Below the pieces are notes generated by a model. It had not been told where the DNA came from, searched no databases, and saw nothing but the letters and a program-made list of their open reading frames with translations. Below are positions 49,594 to 58,374 of a stretch of DNA of 64,000 nucleotides, one piece after another; position 1 is the first letter of the stretch; each line of letters starts with the position of its first letter. The DNA comes from Gammaproteobacteria bacterium (GTDB lineage: Bacteria; Pseudomonadota; Gammaproteobacteria; Arenicellales; CAJQKF01). Position numbers and translations under genes: made by a program. Where the stretch lies: NCBI GenBank assembly GCA_030429665.1, contig JAUIEZ010000001.1, forward strand, positions 1 to 64,000. Reading direction: 5' to 3'.

Positions 49594-50354
49594 TACTGGA
49601 AGACCGCGTTGCCATCGTAACCGCCGCCGGCTCGGGGATCGGACGCGCCGGCGCCGAGATCCTTGCCGAGCACGGCGCCGCGGTCGTGGTGACGGACCGT
49701 CGCGGGGCACAGGCCGCGCAAACGGCCGCGACGATCCGGGCATGCGGCGGCAAGGCGGAATCGATGGTGCTGGACGTCACGGACGACGATGCCGTCGACC
49801 GCCTGGTCGATGACGTCATCGCACGCCACGGCCGCATCGACATCGTGCACTCCCATGCCGGCATACAGGTCGCGGGCACACTGGAGCAGGCCGATCCGGC
49901 CGGCATGGACGATTCGTGGCGGCTGAACGTACGCGCCCACTTCGTCGTCGCGCGGTGCGTGGTGCCGCACATGAAGGCACGCGGCGGCGGCTCGATCGTC
50001 ATCACCTCCTCCAACTCGGGCGTCTTCTACGATCCGGAGATGATTGCCTATGCCACCACCAAGCACGCGGTGGTGGCGATGACGCGCCAGATGGCGCTCG
50101 ACTACGGGCGTTTCAATATCCGGATCAACAGCCTGTGCCCCGGCTGGGTCGACACGCCGTTCAACGAACCCTTCATGGAACAGATGGGCGGCCGTGAGGC
50201 GCTGGAGCGCTACGTGCGGGAGAAGATCCCCATGGGACGCTGGGCGAGCGCGCGGGAAATCGCCGAGTCCATCCTGTTTCTCGCCTCTGACCGCTCCTCG
50301 TTCATGACCGGTCACGCACTGGTCGTCGACGGCGGGGAGAGCATCGGGGGTTGA
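49590..50354 (+). CDS. SDR-family oxidoreductase
   Basis: VAIVTAAGSGIGRAGAEILAEHGA, YATTKHAV, LVVDGGESIGG; GTGA overlap with potC-like. Confidence 0.88.
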   Translation: MILEDRVAIVTAAGSGIGRAGAEILAEHGAAVVVTDRRGAQAAQTAATIRACGGKAESMVLDVTDDDAVDRLVDDVIARHGRIDIVHSHAGIQVAGTLEQADPAGMDDSWRLNVRAHFVVARCVVPHMKARGGGSIVITSSNSGVFYDPEMIAYATTKHAVVAMTRQMALDYGRFNIRINSLCPGWVDTPFNEPFMEQMGGREALERYVREKIPMGRWASAREIAESILFLASDRSSFMTGHALVVDGGESIGG

Positions 50355-50391
50355 AGCACGGCTGGCCGACCGCGACCGCGCCGAACACCGT

Positions 50392-51666
50392 CTACGGCAT
50401 CGCCGCGAACGCCGTGTCGGCGTCGACGATTCCCCAGCCGAACTGGGCGGACCAACCCGCACCGTGGACAGAACGCGCGTGGTCGATGACGAAGGATTTC
50501 ATGTCGTCCGGCGACAGATTGCGTCCCTTGGCGCTGGAGCGCAGGGCCGCCACGACGCCCCCCACCACCGGGCAGGCGGCGGACGTGCCGCTGTCCACGG
50601 GAAACACGCCGGAACCGTCGAAGTGGCTGAAACCGGCGATGTCCGGGGTCTGGGCGCTCACGCCCCCGGGCCCTTCCGATGAATAACCGAGCAAGTCGTC
50701 GTTAACCGTCACCGCCGCGACGGACAATACCTCGGGATGAGAGTTTGCGCCGTGGATGCTGCTGCCCGGCCCGGTATTGCCGTTGCCGCAGCGACTGCTC
50801 GGACAGGTGCCGCCGCAGTTGCCGGCGGCGAATACCACGTCCATGCCCGATCCGACGGCCGCGCCGACGATCTGGTTGAACGGATGGCGCGGATTGCGGG
50901 CATAGTTCTGCGCGTTGCCCGCCGGCGCGTCGCCGGCGGTCGAGTACATGCCCCAACTGTTGACGACCACGCGCGGCCCGGGGTTCTGAAGGTGGTCCAC
51001 CATGATCTCGGAGAACGCCCGGATGCCGTCGGAGAGGAACGCCACCCAGGTATTGCCGCTGGACTGTAGCAGCGCGTAGTCGAATATCATCGCGTCCGGC
51101 GCCGCGATCAGCGCGTCGAAGGCGACCATGGTGCCGTGGTCCGGCGGCGACGTTCCCGGCGCGGCGCCGGGTCGCGGCGAGTAGCCGCCCACGACGTTGA
51201 TCTGCGTACCGTCGATGCCGGTGTCCACGACCACCACTTTCGCGCCGCGACCGGTCGCACCCGATCCGTGCAGGCCGGCGATATTCACCTTGTTCAGGAC
51301 GTCACCGCTCGTTCCGACCGGCGAACCCGGACAGGTTACCGGAAACGTGCTGATTTGAGGGTCGGCGAACACCCCTTCAACGGTATCCGCGTTGCGCTCG
51401 AGGAACTCGTTTTCGGCGTCGTCGTTGTCGAATTCCAGCGCCACCGAGAAGTTGTGCCCGAGCGGCGACACGTACTCGTCGTCTTCGAGCGACACGCCGA
51501 CCCGTCTCGTAACCACGGGCACGCGAACCGGATACCCTTGGGCCGGCACCCGCGCGCCGGTCAGACTGGCTTCGCTTTCAAGGGCCGACTGGGTGATATC
51601 CATCGACCGCATGGTGGAGGCCTCGGTCAGCCATTCCCTGGGCCTCATCAGGACGATTTTTCTCAT
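50392..51666 (-). CDS. S8-family subtilisin-like serine peptidase, no obvious signal peptide
   Basis: VVVDTGIDGT (Asp), PDHGTMVA (His), DSGTSAACPVVGGVVAAL (Ser). Confidence 0.92.
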   Translation of the reverse strand: MRKIVLMRPREWLTEASTMRSMDITQSALESEASLTGARVPAQGYPVRVPVVTRRVGVSLEDDEYVSPLGHNFSVALEFDNDDAENEFLERNADTVEGVFADPQISTFPVTCPGSPVGTSGDVLNKVNIAGLHGSGATGRGAKVVVVDTGIDGTQINVVGGYSPRPGAAPGTSPPDHGTMVAFDALIAAPDAMIFDYALLQSSGNTWVAFLSDGIRAFSEIMVDHLQNPGPRVVVNSWGMYSTAGDAPAGNAQNYARNPRHPFNQIVGAAVGSGMDVVFAAGNCGGTCPSSRCGNGNTGPGSSIHGANSHPEVLSVAAVTVNDDLLGYSSEGPGGVSAQTPDIAGFSHFDGSGVFPVDSGTSAACPVVGGVVAALRSSAKGRNLSPDDMKSFVIDHARSVHGAGWSAQFGWGIVDADTAFAAMP

Positions 51667-51920
51667 GGCTCACTTCTCCGGTTTGTATTCGGCCCGATCT
51701 CGATGTCCGGAAAGACGTCGAACTGCGGGCTCCGGTTGATCGCCTCGGCATCCGTTTCCGCCGCCGTGCCGCGAATCAGTACCGCCGTGGCGGAGGGAGT
51801 CAACGGCACGAACGAATACGTCCGATCGATGCGCATGCCCGCCGCCTCGAGACTGACCAGGGCATCCTCCATGGTCGCGAACTCGGACACATGGTTGATT
51901 CGGACCATGTACGCGGGCAT
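51663..51920 (-). CDS. Small I9-inhibitor/propeptide-like protein (tentative)
   Basis: MPAYMVRINHVSEFATMEDALVSLEAAGMRIDRTYSFVPLTPSATAVLIRGTAAETDAEAINRSPQFDVFPDIEIGP; ATGA overlap with the subtilase gene. Confidence 0.5.
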   Translation of the reverse strand: MPAYMVRINHVSEFATMEDALVSLEAAGMRIDRTYSFVPLTPSATAVLIRGTAAETDAEAINRSPQFDVFPDIEIGPNTNRRSEP

Positions 51921-51924
51921 GCAA

Positions 51925-53592
51925 CTACTCCGATTTCGGTAATGCAATGCCGAATTTCTGCGCGGTGGCCGCCGGCGTGAGTTGCTGCAAGGTCTGACCG
52001 CCGACCCCGAAACCCAGCCCCCAGAAGAAGCACTTGAAGTAGTCCAGCGTGATGCCGAATCCCGGATTGGAGTAGATGACCACGTAGGCCCCGGCAACGA
52101 GCGAAAACGCCAGCCACAAACCCCATACGGTCCCGCTGACCAGCCCGATATTGAACTCGAGCCGTTCCACGGTGACCGCCGGCGCGCTCGGTGCGGTCAT
52201 CGACATTCCGCCGGGACCGGAGGGCAATCCCTGGAATATCGTCGCGAGGCCCGCGCGCGCCGCGTCGAGGTCCGCCGAGCCGGCCAGGCCGTCCACGTCC
52301 TTGAGCGCTTGCGTGTAGCGGGCGGCGTGGGCGTCTTGCCACTCGATGTCGAGCCTGACCAATCCTTCGCGCACCAGGGCATCCTGGATGAGCAGCACGG
52401 CGACCACTTCCTCGATGCGCGACTTGAGCTTCTGCGCCCACCCGTTATTGACGGCAAAGGGTTCCGAGTACCAGGCGGGCAGCAGACCATCGGCGCGCAG
52501 CCGGCCCGGGTCCAGCGATTCGGCCATGTCGGCGAGGCGGTCGGAAATATCGTGAAGACTGGTGGAGCGCTTTCGCTCGATCGCGGCGACACGCTCCCGC
52601 AGCTCGCCGATTCGCTCGGCGACGCGCGCGGCCGGGAGCAAGGCGCGCGCCCGCGCCAGGTAGTTCCGCGCGAACACGTTGACGAAGAACGCCAGCAACA
52701 GGCCCGCCGCGATGGCCGCCCAACCGAGATACGCCGCTCCGTCGGGGCTCGAGAACACGGTCAACTCGAAGGACTGCCCAGCGGCACCGTTCGTGGCCCC
52801 GATGGTGACGTTGCCCTTGTACTTTCCGGCGCGTTCGAAGCCGTCGATCCTCAACAACAGTCCGGTGGCGCTCTTGCGCGGAACGTTGACGGGTCCGCCA
52901 CATTGGTCGGGTCCGTGGCAAAGTTCGAGGTGTTCGACGCCGATCCTCGCGCGAGTCGTCTCCTCCTGCAGTGTCGACTGCATGATGGTGACGTCCGTCG
53001 CCGGCTTGTCGCCCGTGGTTACGGTAAAATCCACGAAGTTGCCGCTCGACAACAGGACCTCGCCAGCCGGTGGGGTCAGCGACCAGTCCAGCGCCCCGTC
53101 GCGCGCGATCGGCCGGATCGTGAAGGGCACGTTCGCCGCGGCGAGATCCCCCAGCGAAATCCATAACGGAACCGTCAGCCCCTCGCCGGGTTCCATGCCG
53201 GTCACGGTCATGTCCAGGGTCCAGTAGTGCTTGTCGGCGACCCGGCCGAGAATTTCCACGTCCGAGAAGTCCACCTTCACGCCCGAGCGGTCCAATGAAC
53301 CGAGCACCTCGACCGACGGCTTGACGGCGTCCGTGTCCACGGTCTCCCGCGGTTCGGCCGCTTCCGCGGTCGTCGCCCCCTCGGCCGTCGGTTCGTCGTC
53401 CACCGGCGGCGCCTCGTAGGCGACCACCAGGCGATGGCGGTGACGGTCGACTTCAGGGGATATGGCGACCTCGGCGTTTTCCACCGTGATCGTGCCGCCG
53501 GTCGCAAGGCTGGACGCCCCATGTACCGGCAAGACGAATGCCAACGCGGTCGCGAAGGCGAGAAGTGTTCGAGTCAAGACTTTGTCCACCAT
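51925..53592 (-). CDS. Secreted/membrane protein with large extracytoplasmic region, TM, coiled-coil-like segment and C-terminal TM pair
   Basis: Signal peptide LLAFATALAFVLPVHGASS; TM AAYLGWAAIAAGLLLAFFVNVFA; RIGELRERVAAIERKRS; C-terminal hydrophobic segments. Confidence 0.7.
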   Translation of the reverse strand: MVDKVLTRTLLAFATALAFVLPVHGASSLATGGTITVENAEVAISPEVDRHRHRLVVAYEAPPVDDEPTAEGATTAEAAEPRETVDTDAVKPSVEVLGSLDRSGVKVDFSDVEILGRVADKHYWTLDMTVTGMEPGEGLTVPLWISLGDLAAANVPFTIRPIARDGALDWSLTPPAGEVLLSSGNFVDFTVTTGDKPATDVTIMQSTLQEETTRARIGVEHLELCHGPDQCGGPVNVPRKSATGLLLRIDGFERAGKYKGNVTIGATNGAAGQSFELTVFSSPDGAAYLGWAAIAAGLLLAFFVNVFARNYLARARALLPAARVAERIGELRERVAAIERKRSTSLHDISDRLADMAESLDPGRLRADGLLPAWYSEPFAVNNGWAQKLKSRIEEVVAVLLIQDALVREGLVRLDIEWQDAHAARYTQALKDVDGLAGSADLDAARAGLATIFQGLPSGPGGMSMTAPSAPAVTVERLEFNIGLVSGTVWGLWLAFSLVAGAYVVIYSNPGFGITLDYFKCFFWGLGFGVGGQTLQQLTPAATAQKFGIALPKSE

Positions 53593-53627
53593 GGCGATAC
53601 GCTCGTTACGGCTGTCGTTTGCAGGAA

Positions 53628-54680
53628 TCAAGGAGCATTCGATGCATTGGCCAGCGCCGCGCGGGCCGACGCCACGCTATCGGCAAACACCGACAGCCAT
53701 GCCCACGCCTCTTCCGGCGACAGATCGCCGCGGGCGAGTCGGAACAGCTCCGATTGCGCCTCGCGCATGCGACGCACCAGCACGCGCGGTTCGCCGGCGA
53801 CCAGGAGTCGATCGTATGGCTCGAGGCCCGCATCGACGACCTCGGCCGCGGCCAGGATATCGACCACGTCCCGTTCGCGATCCAGCTGTGTCAATGCGTG
53901 GCGAAAGCGCAGGAACGGCACGACCAGGGCCGCCTTGCGGCGGCGTTCCCAGGCGGCGGCGACGCTGCCGCTGCGCTCGAGCGTGTCGAGCAGGTCGATT
54001 ACCGTGTCGTTGTTATCCAGGATGTAGCGTTTCAGCGCCTCGGCACGTGCGGCATCGTCGGCAATCTTCAGTATGGATACCAGCGCCTCGCGAAGTTGCT
54101 CGGCGATCGCTTCGATGCCCTCGAGTTGTTTCGATAACGACATGGCGGCGGCGGCGCCGATCGTCGGCGCCGCCATGGCCTCGAGCGGTTGGTACGCCAG
54201 GTCCGCCGCTACCCGGTCGGTGCACGACTTGCGTGCCGCATCGGGATCGGTCTCGGCCGGCAGCTCGATACCGGCAATGGGTGCGTTCAACGCACGAAGC
54301 GATTGCAGCAACTCACCAAGATCGTCCGACGGCGGTTCGCTGATTCTCGCGATCGTCCGGTTGTAGTCCCTGAGCGCCTTCACCGTCGCCTGCTCCTTGT
54401 GAAGCTCACCGAATCCCGCGCAGACATAGCGAACGAACGACTCGTTCACGCGTTGACTGTGCAGGTTTCGTGCGTCGTTTCCCTCGATGACGTAGTAGGC
54501 GAACGCCTCGGCACGACGATCCGGCGCGTTCGATGCAAGCACCTCGTTCATCGCGCCGCTGGCGGCCTCGTAGCCTTCGGCGAAGGATTCGCTCGCATTC
54601 AGGAACATGCTGCGCGTGGCGCAGGCGGTCAGCGATGCGACGACCGGGACCAGGATCATCGTTCGAAGCAGTCGATTCAT
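53628..54680 (-). CDS. Predicted lipoprotein of unknown function, helix-rich
   Basis: MNRLLRTMILVPVVASLTACATRSM lipobox (LTAC), then mostly helical sequence. Confidence 0.75.
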   Translation of the reverse strand: MNRLLRTMILVPVVASLTACATRSMFLNASESFAEGYEAASGAMNEVLASNAPDRRAEAFAYYVIEGNDARNLHSQRVNESFVRYVCAGFGELHKEQATVKALRDYNRTIARISEPPSDDLGELLQSLRALNAPIAGIELPAETDPDAARKSCTDRVAADLAYQPLEAMAAPTIGAAAAMSLSKQLEGIEAIAEQLREALVSILKIADDAARAEALKRYILDNNDTVIDLLDTLERSGSVAAAWERRRKAALVVPFLRFRHALTQLDRERDVVDILAAAEVVDAGLEPYDRLLVAGEPRVLVRRMREAQSELFRLARGDLSPEEAWAWLSVFADSVASARAALANASNAP

Positions 54681-54796
54681 GTCCACGCTCCCCCGTGAGC
54701 AACCTCCATCGGGAATTCTCGACGATCGCCGGATCGCGGTCTGTGACTATCCCCACAACCCCGTACCGGCCGTCACGTCCGGACACCCGAATGCGG

Positions 54797-55372
54797 CTAT
54801 CCCAACGGGACCCTTCCCAGCCATCCCCGCGCGAAGCGCTCCTGCGCCGGATTGGCGCGCATGATCTCCACGTAGCGGTGACCTTGCAGGATATTCATAA
54901 GACGCAGAACGAATGCATTGGTGCCGTCGCGGGCGAGACGCTCCTCGAGCGCGGAGAGTGTCTTCTCTCCCAGCCAACCATCGACGACGACGCCATCACT
55001 CGGCGCGCCGCGGTCCAGCAGATTGATCGACTCCTGCAGGAAGCGGACCACCGTGCGAAGGCCCATGTTGATGCCGGTATCGAACACCTCCACGGCGATG
55101 TCCTGGTCGGAAATGCGATCGCCGAGGATGCGATCCCAGTAGTGGTCCTTGTAGAACTTTCGCACCTGCCGTTGCAGTACGCCGTCATTCTCGAGCGAAT
55201 CCGGGAACCCGCGCTCGTCGCGTGCCGCGTCGATGCGCTTCCAGCCGCCCCACCCGCCGTGATGCACCCGGGCAATGCCCTTGTAGGTCTCGCCGCCAGG
55301 ATCGACGGGATCGTTCGCGTAGCCGCCCTCGTGTCCGAGTACGACGCTGAAAGCCTGTTCGAAGTCGGCCAT
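54797..55372 (-). CDS. GH108-type N-acetylmuramidase with C-terminal peptidoglycan-binding-like domain
   Basis: FSVVLGHEGGYANDPVDPGGETYKGI (catalytic Glu) and DTGINMGLRTVVRFLQESINLL. Confidence 0.85.
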   Translation of the reverse strand: MADFEQAFSVVLGHEGGYANDPVDPGGETYKGIARVHHGGWGGWKRIDAARDERGFPDSLENDGVLQRQVRKFYKDHYWDRILGDRISDQDIAVEVFDTGINMGLRTVVRFLQESINLLDRGAPSDGVVVDGWLGEKTLSALEERLARDGTNAFVLRLMNILQGHRYVEIMRANPAQERFARGWLGRVPLG

Positions 55373-55377
55373 GATCG

Positions 55378-57375
55378 CTATTTCTGCACGTCGGCGGTGA
55401 ACGGGGAAAAGACCAGCTCTGTATCGCGAAACGGCACCGCTGGCGCATTGCCGCCGAGGACGTTGCGGAGAATGTCGTTGAGCGTTAGCGGATCGTTGTC
55501 GAAGCCGCCGTGGCTGGTGGAAGCGGTGCGGGCGCCGCCCGCCGTGGAACCGTTGCTGTAGAAAAAATCCACCGCCCTACCGACCCGCCGATCCAGCGGT
55601 ACGCTGTAAATCTGCATGCCGAGCAGCGGCTCGGGTATGTCCTCCTCGAAGGCGCGCGAGACGAGGTACAGCAGAGACTTGCGATAGAGCTTCGCCACGG
55701 TGTCGTCGCGCTCGTGCTCGTCGTCGAGGGAGTAGATGCTCATCCGGTCGATGCCGAAGAAGCGTGGCGGCGACGTGACCAGTGCGTGATAGTGGCTCTT
55801 GTACAGATCTATCGTGGCGGCCGGCGCCATGAGCGACACGGTCTTCACCCGCAGCCCCGGCGCCATGACCTCGAGCGCCTCGAGCAGGTAAGCCAACAGC
55901 ACGGCGCCGGTGCTGTGACCGACGAGATGCAGTTGCTTGGGATGTGACGCGGTCAGCAGCCGGCCGACCAGCAATTCCAGGGTCTGCCATCCCGCGCGTC
56001 CGGGCTCGAACGGGCTTTGCGCGCCGCGCTTCATCTCGCGCCACACGGCCCGGCCCGGCACGCGCAGGTTGCGCTCGATGAAGGGGTCCGTAAATGCCGA
56101 GATATCGCCCACCCGCTCGCTCACGATACCCGCCTTGCGCAGAACGACGTCCTTGATCTCTTCGGCGAGGCCGGTGTCGTACATGAAGTGGTAGGGGTAG
56201 ACGCGGTTGGCCTTGAACACCGGCGCCATCGCCTTGATGCGTCGCGCCGAGTCCACCGGCGAATTGAGGCCGCCGTGGGCGTACAGCAACAGGTGATCAT
56301 AGTCCGGGCTCGCGGCCAGCAGCGCACTGGTCTCGTCGACGTCGTTCAAGTCGCTGAAATAGCGTCCGTGACGATGAAAATCACCGTCGTCGATGTGTAC
56401 GAAATGCCCGGCGATTTCGCCGCGCACCGGTGCGGGAGCGCCGCCCGACTGAGCCGCTTCGCGTCGCGGCTTCTCGCGCGTGGAAACCTGCCACACGCCC
56501 TTGGCCGAGAGGCTCAGGCGAAACACCCAGGCGTCGCGGATGTTGTCGAACCAGTCTTCGTAGGTCCAGATAGCGGTGCCGCGATCGCCCCAGTCTTCTC
56601 CCCAGGAATTCTGCACCATGAACCCGCGGTCGTCGTAGCCCACCAGCGCGAACGCGTGGCCGGGCGGCTGGGGCGCCTCGTGATGACGCGGTATGACACC
56701 GCCGTTGGCTTTCACGGCCTTGCCGCGCCAACCGTCGTGGACATTGGCGGAAACGAAGATCACGCCGGCTTCGCATAGGGCCGCGTGAAAGTCGGCGAGG
56801 CGGTGATTGAGCCGGTAATAGGCGCCGATCCGGGTCTCCCGCGCCGCCTTGGCGCGCGTCACCGTCAGTGCGCCCGGCTCGCCTTCGACATAGGGCCAGT
56901 GTGTCTCGCGGCACACGCCCATGGCATACCAGCCCTTGATGGCGCCGCGACACGAGGAGCCGCTGTAGTTGTTTCCGGGCCACTCGTCGAAGCGCCGCGA
57001 CATCTCGTAAAGCATGCGAGGGCTGACCCGATAGCGTTTACCGCGGCTGCTGTTCAGGTAGTTCACGACGGCGGCAAGCGCGAAACCGGTACAGGCGCCT
57101 TCACGTCCCTGGTCGAGAATCTTCAGCTTGTAACGCGGGACGATGCGATCGGGAATTCGCACCAGCGGCGGTTCGTAGGCATAGTCGCGGAAGTCGGCGA
57201 CATCCGGGAAAACGTTGAGTTCGTGTCCGTCGAGTTGCCGCTTGTCGGGATTCTTGCGAACCGGTCCTTCCGCCGGTGATTGATCGCCGGGCACCATCAG
57301 GCGTGATCTCGCGCGCGCCGCGCCGGCCCGCGCATCGTCCCCCGACATGACACCTCCCGCAATAGCGTCCTTCAT
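55378..57375 (-). CDS. Fusion protein: papain-like (C1) cysteine peptidase plus alpha/beta-hydrolase
   Basis: KILDQGREGACTGFALAAVVNYL (Gln/Cys), PPGHAFALVGYDDRGFMVQNSWGEDWGDRG (His/Asn); then LLLYAHGGLNSPVDSARRI and LHLVGHSTGAVLLAYLLEAL. Confidence 0.88.
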   Translation of the reverse strand: MKDAIAGGVMSGDDARAGAARARSRLMVPGDQSPAEGPVRKNPDKRQLDGHELNVFPDVADFRDYAYEPPLVRIPDRIVPRYKLKILDQGREGACTGFALAAVVNYLNSSRGKRYRVSPRMLYEMSRRFDEWPGNNYSGSSCRGAIKGWYAMGVCRETHWPYVEGEPGALTVTRAKAARETRIGAYYRLNHRLADFHAALCEAGVIFVSANVHDGWRGKAVKANGGVIPRHHEAPQPPGHAFALVGYDDRGFMVQNSWGEDWGDRGTAIWTYEDWFDNIRDAWVFRLSLSAKGVWQVSTREKPRREAAQSGGAPAPVRGEIAGHFVHIDDGDFHRHGRYFSDLNDVDETSALLAASPDYDHLLLYAHGGLNSPVDSARRIKAMAPVFKANRVYPYHFMYDTGLAEEIKDVVLRKAGIVSERVGDISAFTDPFIERNLRVPGRAVWREMKRGAQSPFEPGRAGWQTLELLVGRLLTASHPKQLHLVGHSTGAVLLAYLLEALEVMAPGLRVKTVSLMAPAATIDLYKSHYHALVTSPPRFFGIDRMSIYSLDDEHERDDTVAKLYRKSLLYLVSRAFEEDIPEPLLGMQIYSVPLDRRVGRAVDFFYSNGSTAGGARTASTSHGGFDNDPLTLNDILRNVLGGNAPAVPFRDTELVFSPFTADVQK

Positions 57376-57723
57376 CGATATTTCCGTCCCTGGTTACCGA
57401 TCATCGAAGATTGTCCGGTGTAAAAACCCTACGCCGCGGCCAGGGTGTCGTCAAGCGAATCGGACGATCGGCAGCCGATTGCCGGCAAATGCGACGGGGC
57501 CGGAATTCGACCGTTATCGCGCGCATTCTCCGCGCAATCCTGTCGAGGGTCCCCGTCATCAACAGGCGGTCAAACGCCGTCGACGAAGTCGCCGGGCGGG
57601 CCGCCGGTCGAGATGGCCGTGACTTCGATCAAACGTTCTGGTGAAATTTTCCCGCGGTTCGGCTGTCCAAGCATGGGAATGACCGTGCCGCGACCACCCA
57701 CCGCGGATCCGCAGGAGCCCGGT

Positions 57724-58257
57724 ATGATGATCCGATCGATACTCTCGTTATTACTCGTGACGGCGTCCGTTCCGGCGTGGGCCGACCCCGTTCGCCACGC
57801 GATGAATACGCCCGCCAGCCTTCTCGACGTTTTCCTGTTCCGCCTGAACGAAGAGGCCAAGTGCAACAGCTGGATGCCGAACGAGCGGATGGAGGAACCC
57901 GCACTGTGCCTGACCGGGCTTCGATTCAGCGCCGCGAGCGGCGTGTTGAAGCTCTATTTCCGGGAGTATCCCCACAGCGAGAACCTGGGCGATTTCGTCA
58001 CCATGAATGACCTCGAGCGCGAGGAATTCCTGCTGCGCTACATTGACCGCGTCGCGCAGCGCGCCGGGGTCGTGAACGATTGGGGCATGATACACAGCGT
58101 CCCGGTGACAACGGGCGCGAATGCGGAACTCGACATCACGGCGTTCAGGGAGGCCCTGGCAAAACAAACCGAGGTCCATCTCAACGTCGAATTTTCTGGC
58201 GCAATCTACGCCGTGTCGCGGCTCGCCGACGGCGCCGTAGAATTCGAGATGCGTTGA
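57724..58257 (+). CDS. Hypothetical exported protein
   Basis: Signal peptide MMIRSILSLLLVTASVPAWADP and a coherent downstream reading frame. Confidence 0.5.
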   Translation: MMIRSILSLLLVTASVPAWADPVRHAMNTPASLLDVFLFRLNEEAKCNSWMPNERMEEPALCLTGLRFSAASGVLKLYFREYPHSENLGDFVTMNDLEREEFLLRYIDRVAQRAGVVNDWGMIHSVPVTTGANAELDITAFREALAKQTEVHLNVEFSGAIYAVSRLADGAVEFEMR

Positions 58258-58374
58258 TCGCTTGGCGACCGGCAACGGATCAACGCGAACGGGCACGCAG
58301 TGGACTTCCGTGAGGACGGACCGGCGACACGCAAACGCCGCCAAAACCTCGCGCGGTGTCGAGACAAGCCCGCT

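Noticed and set aside
51982-53166. 394-aa plus-strand ORF
   Set aside because: Antisense to the signal-peptide/TM protein; low-complexity shadow ORF.
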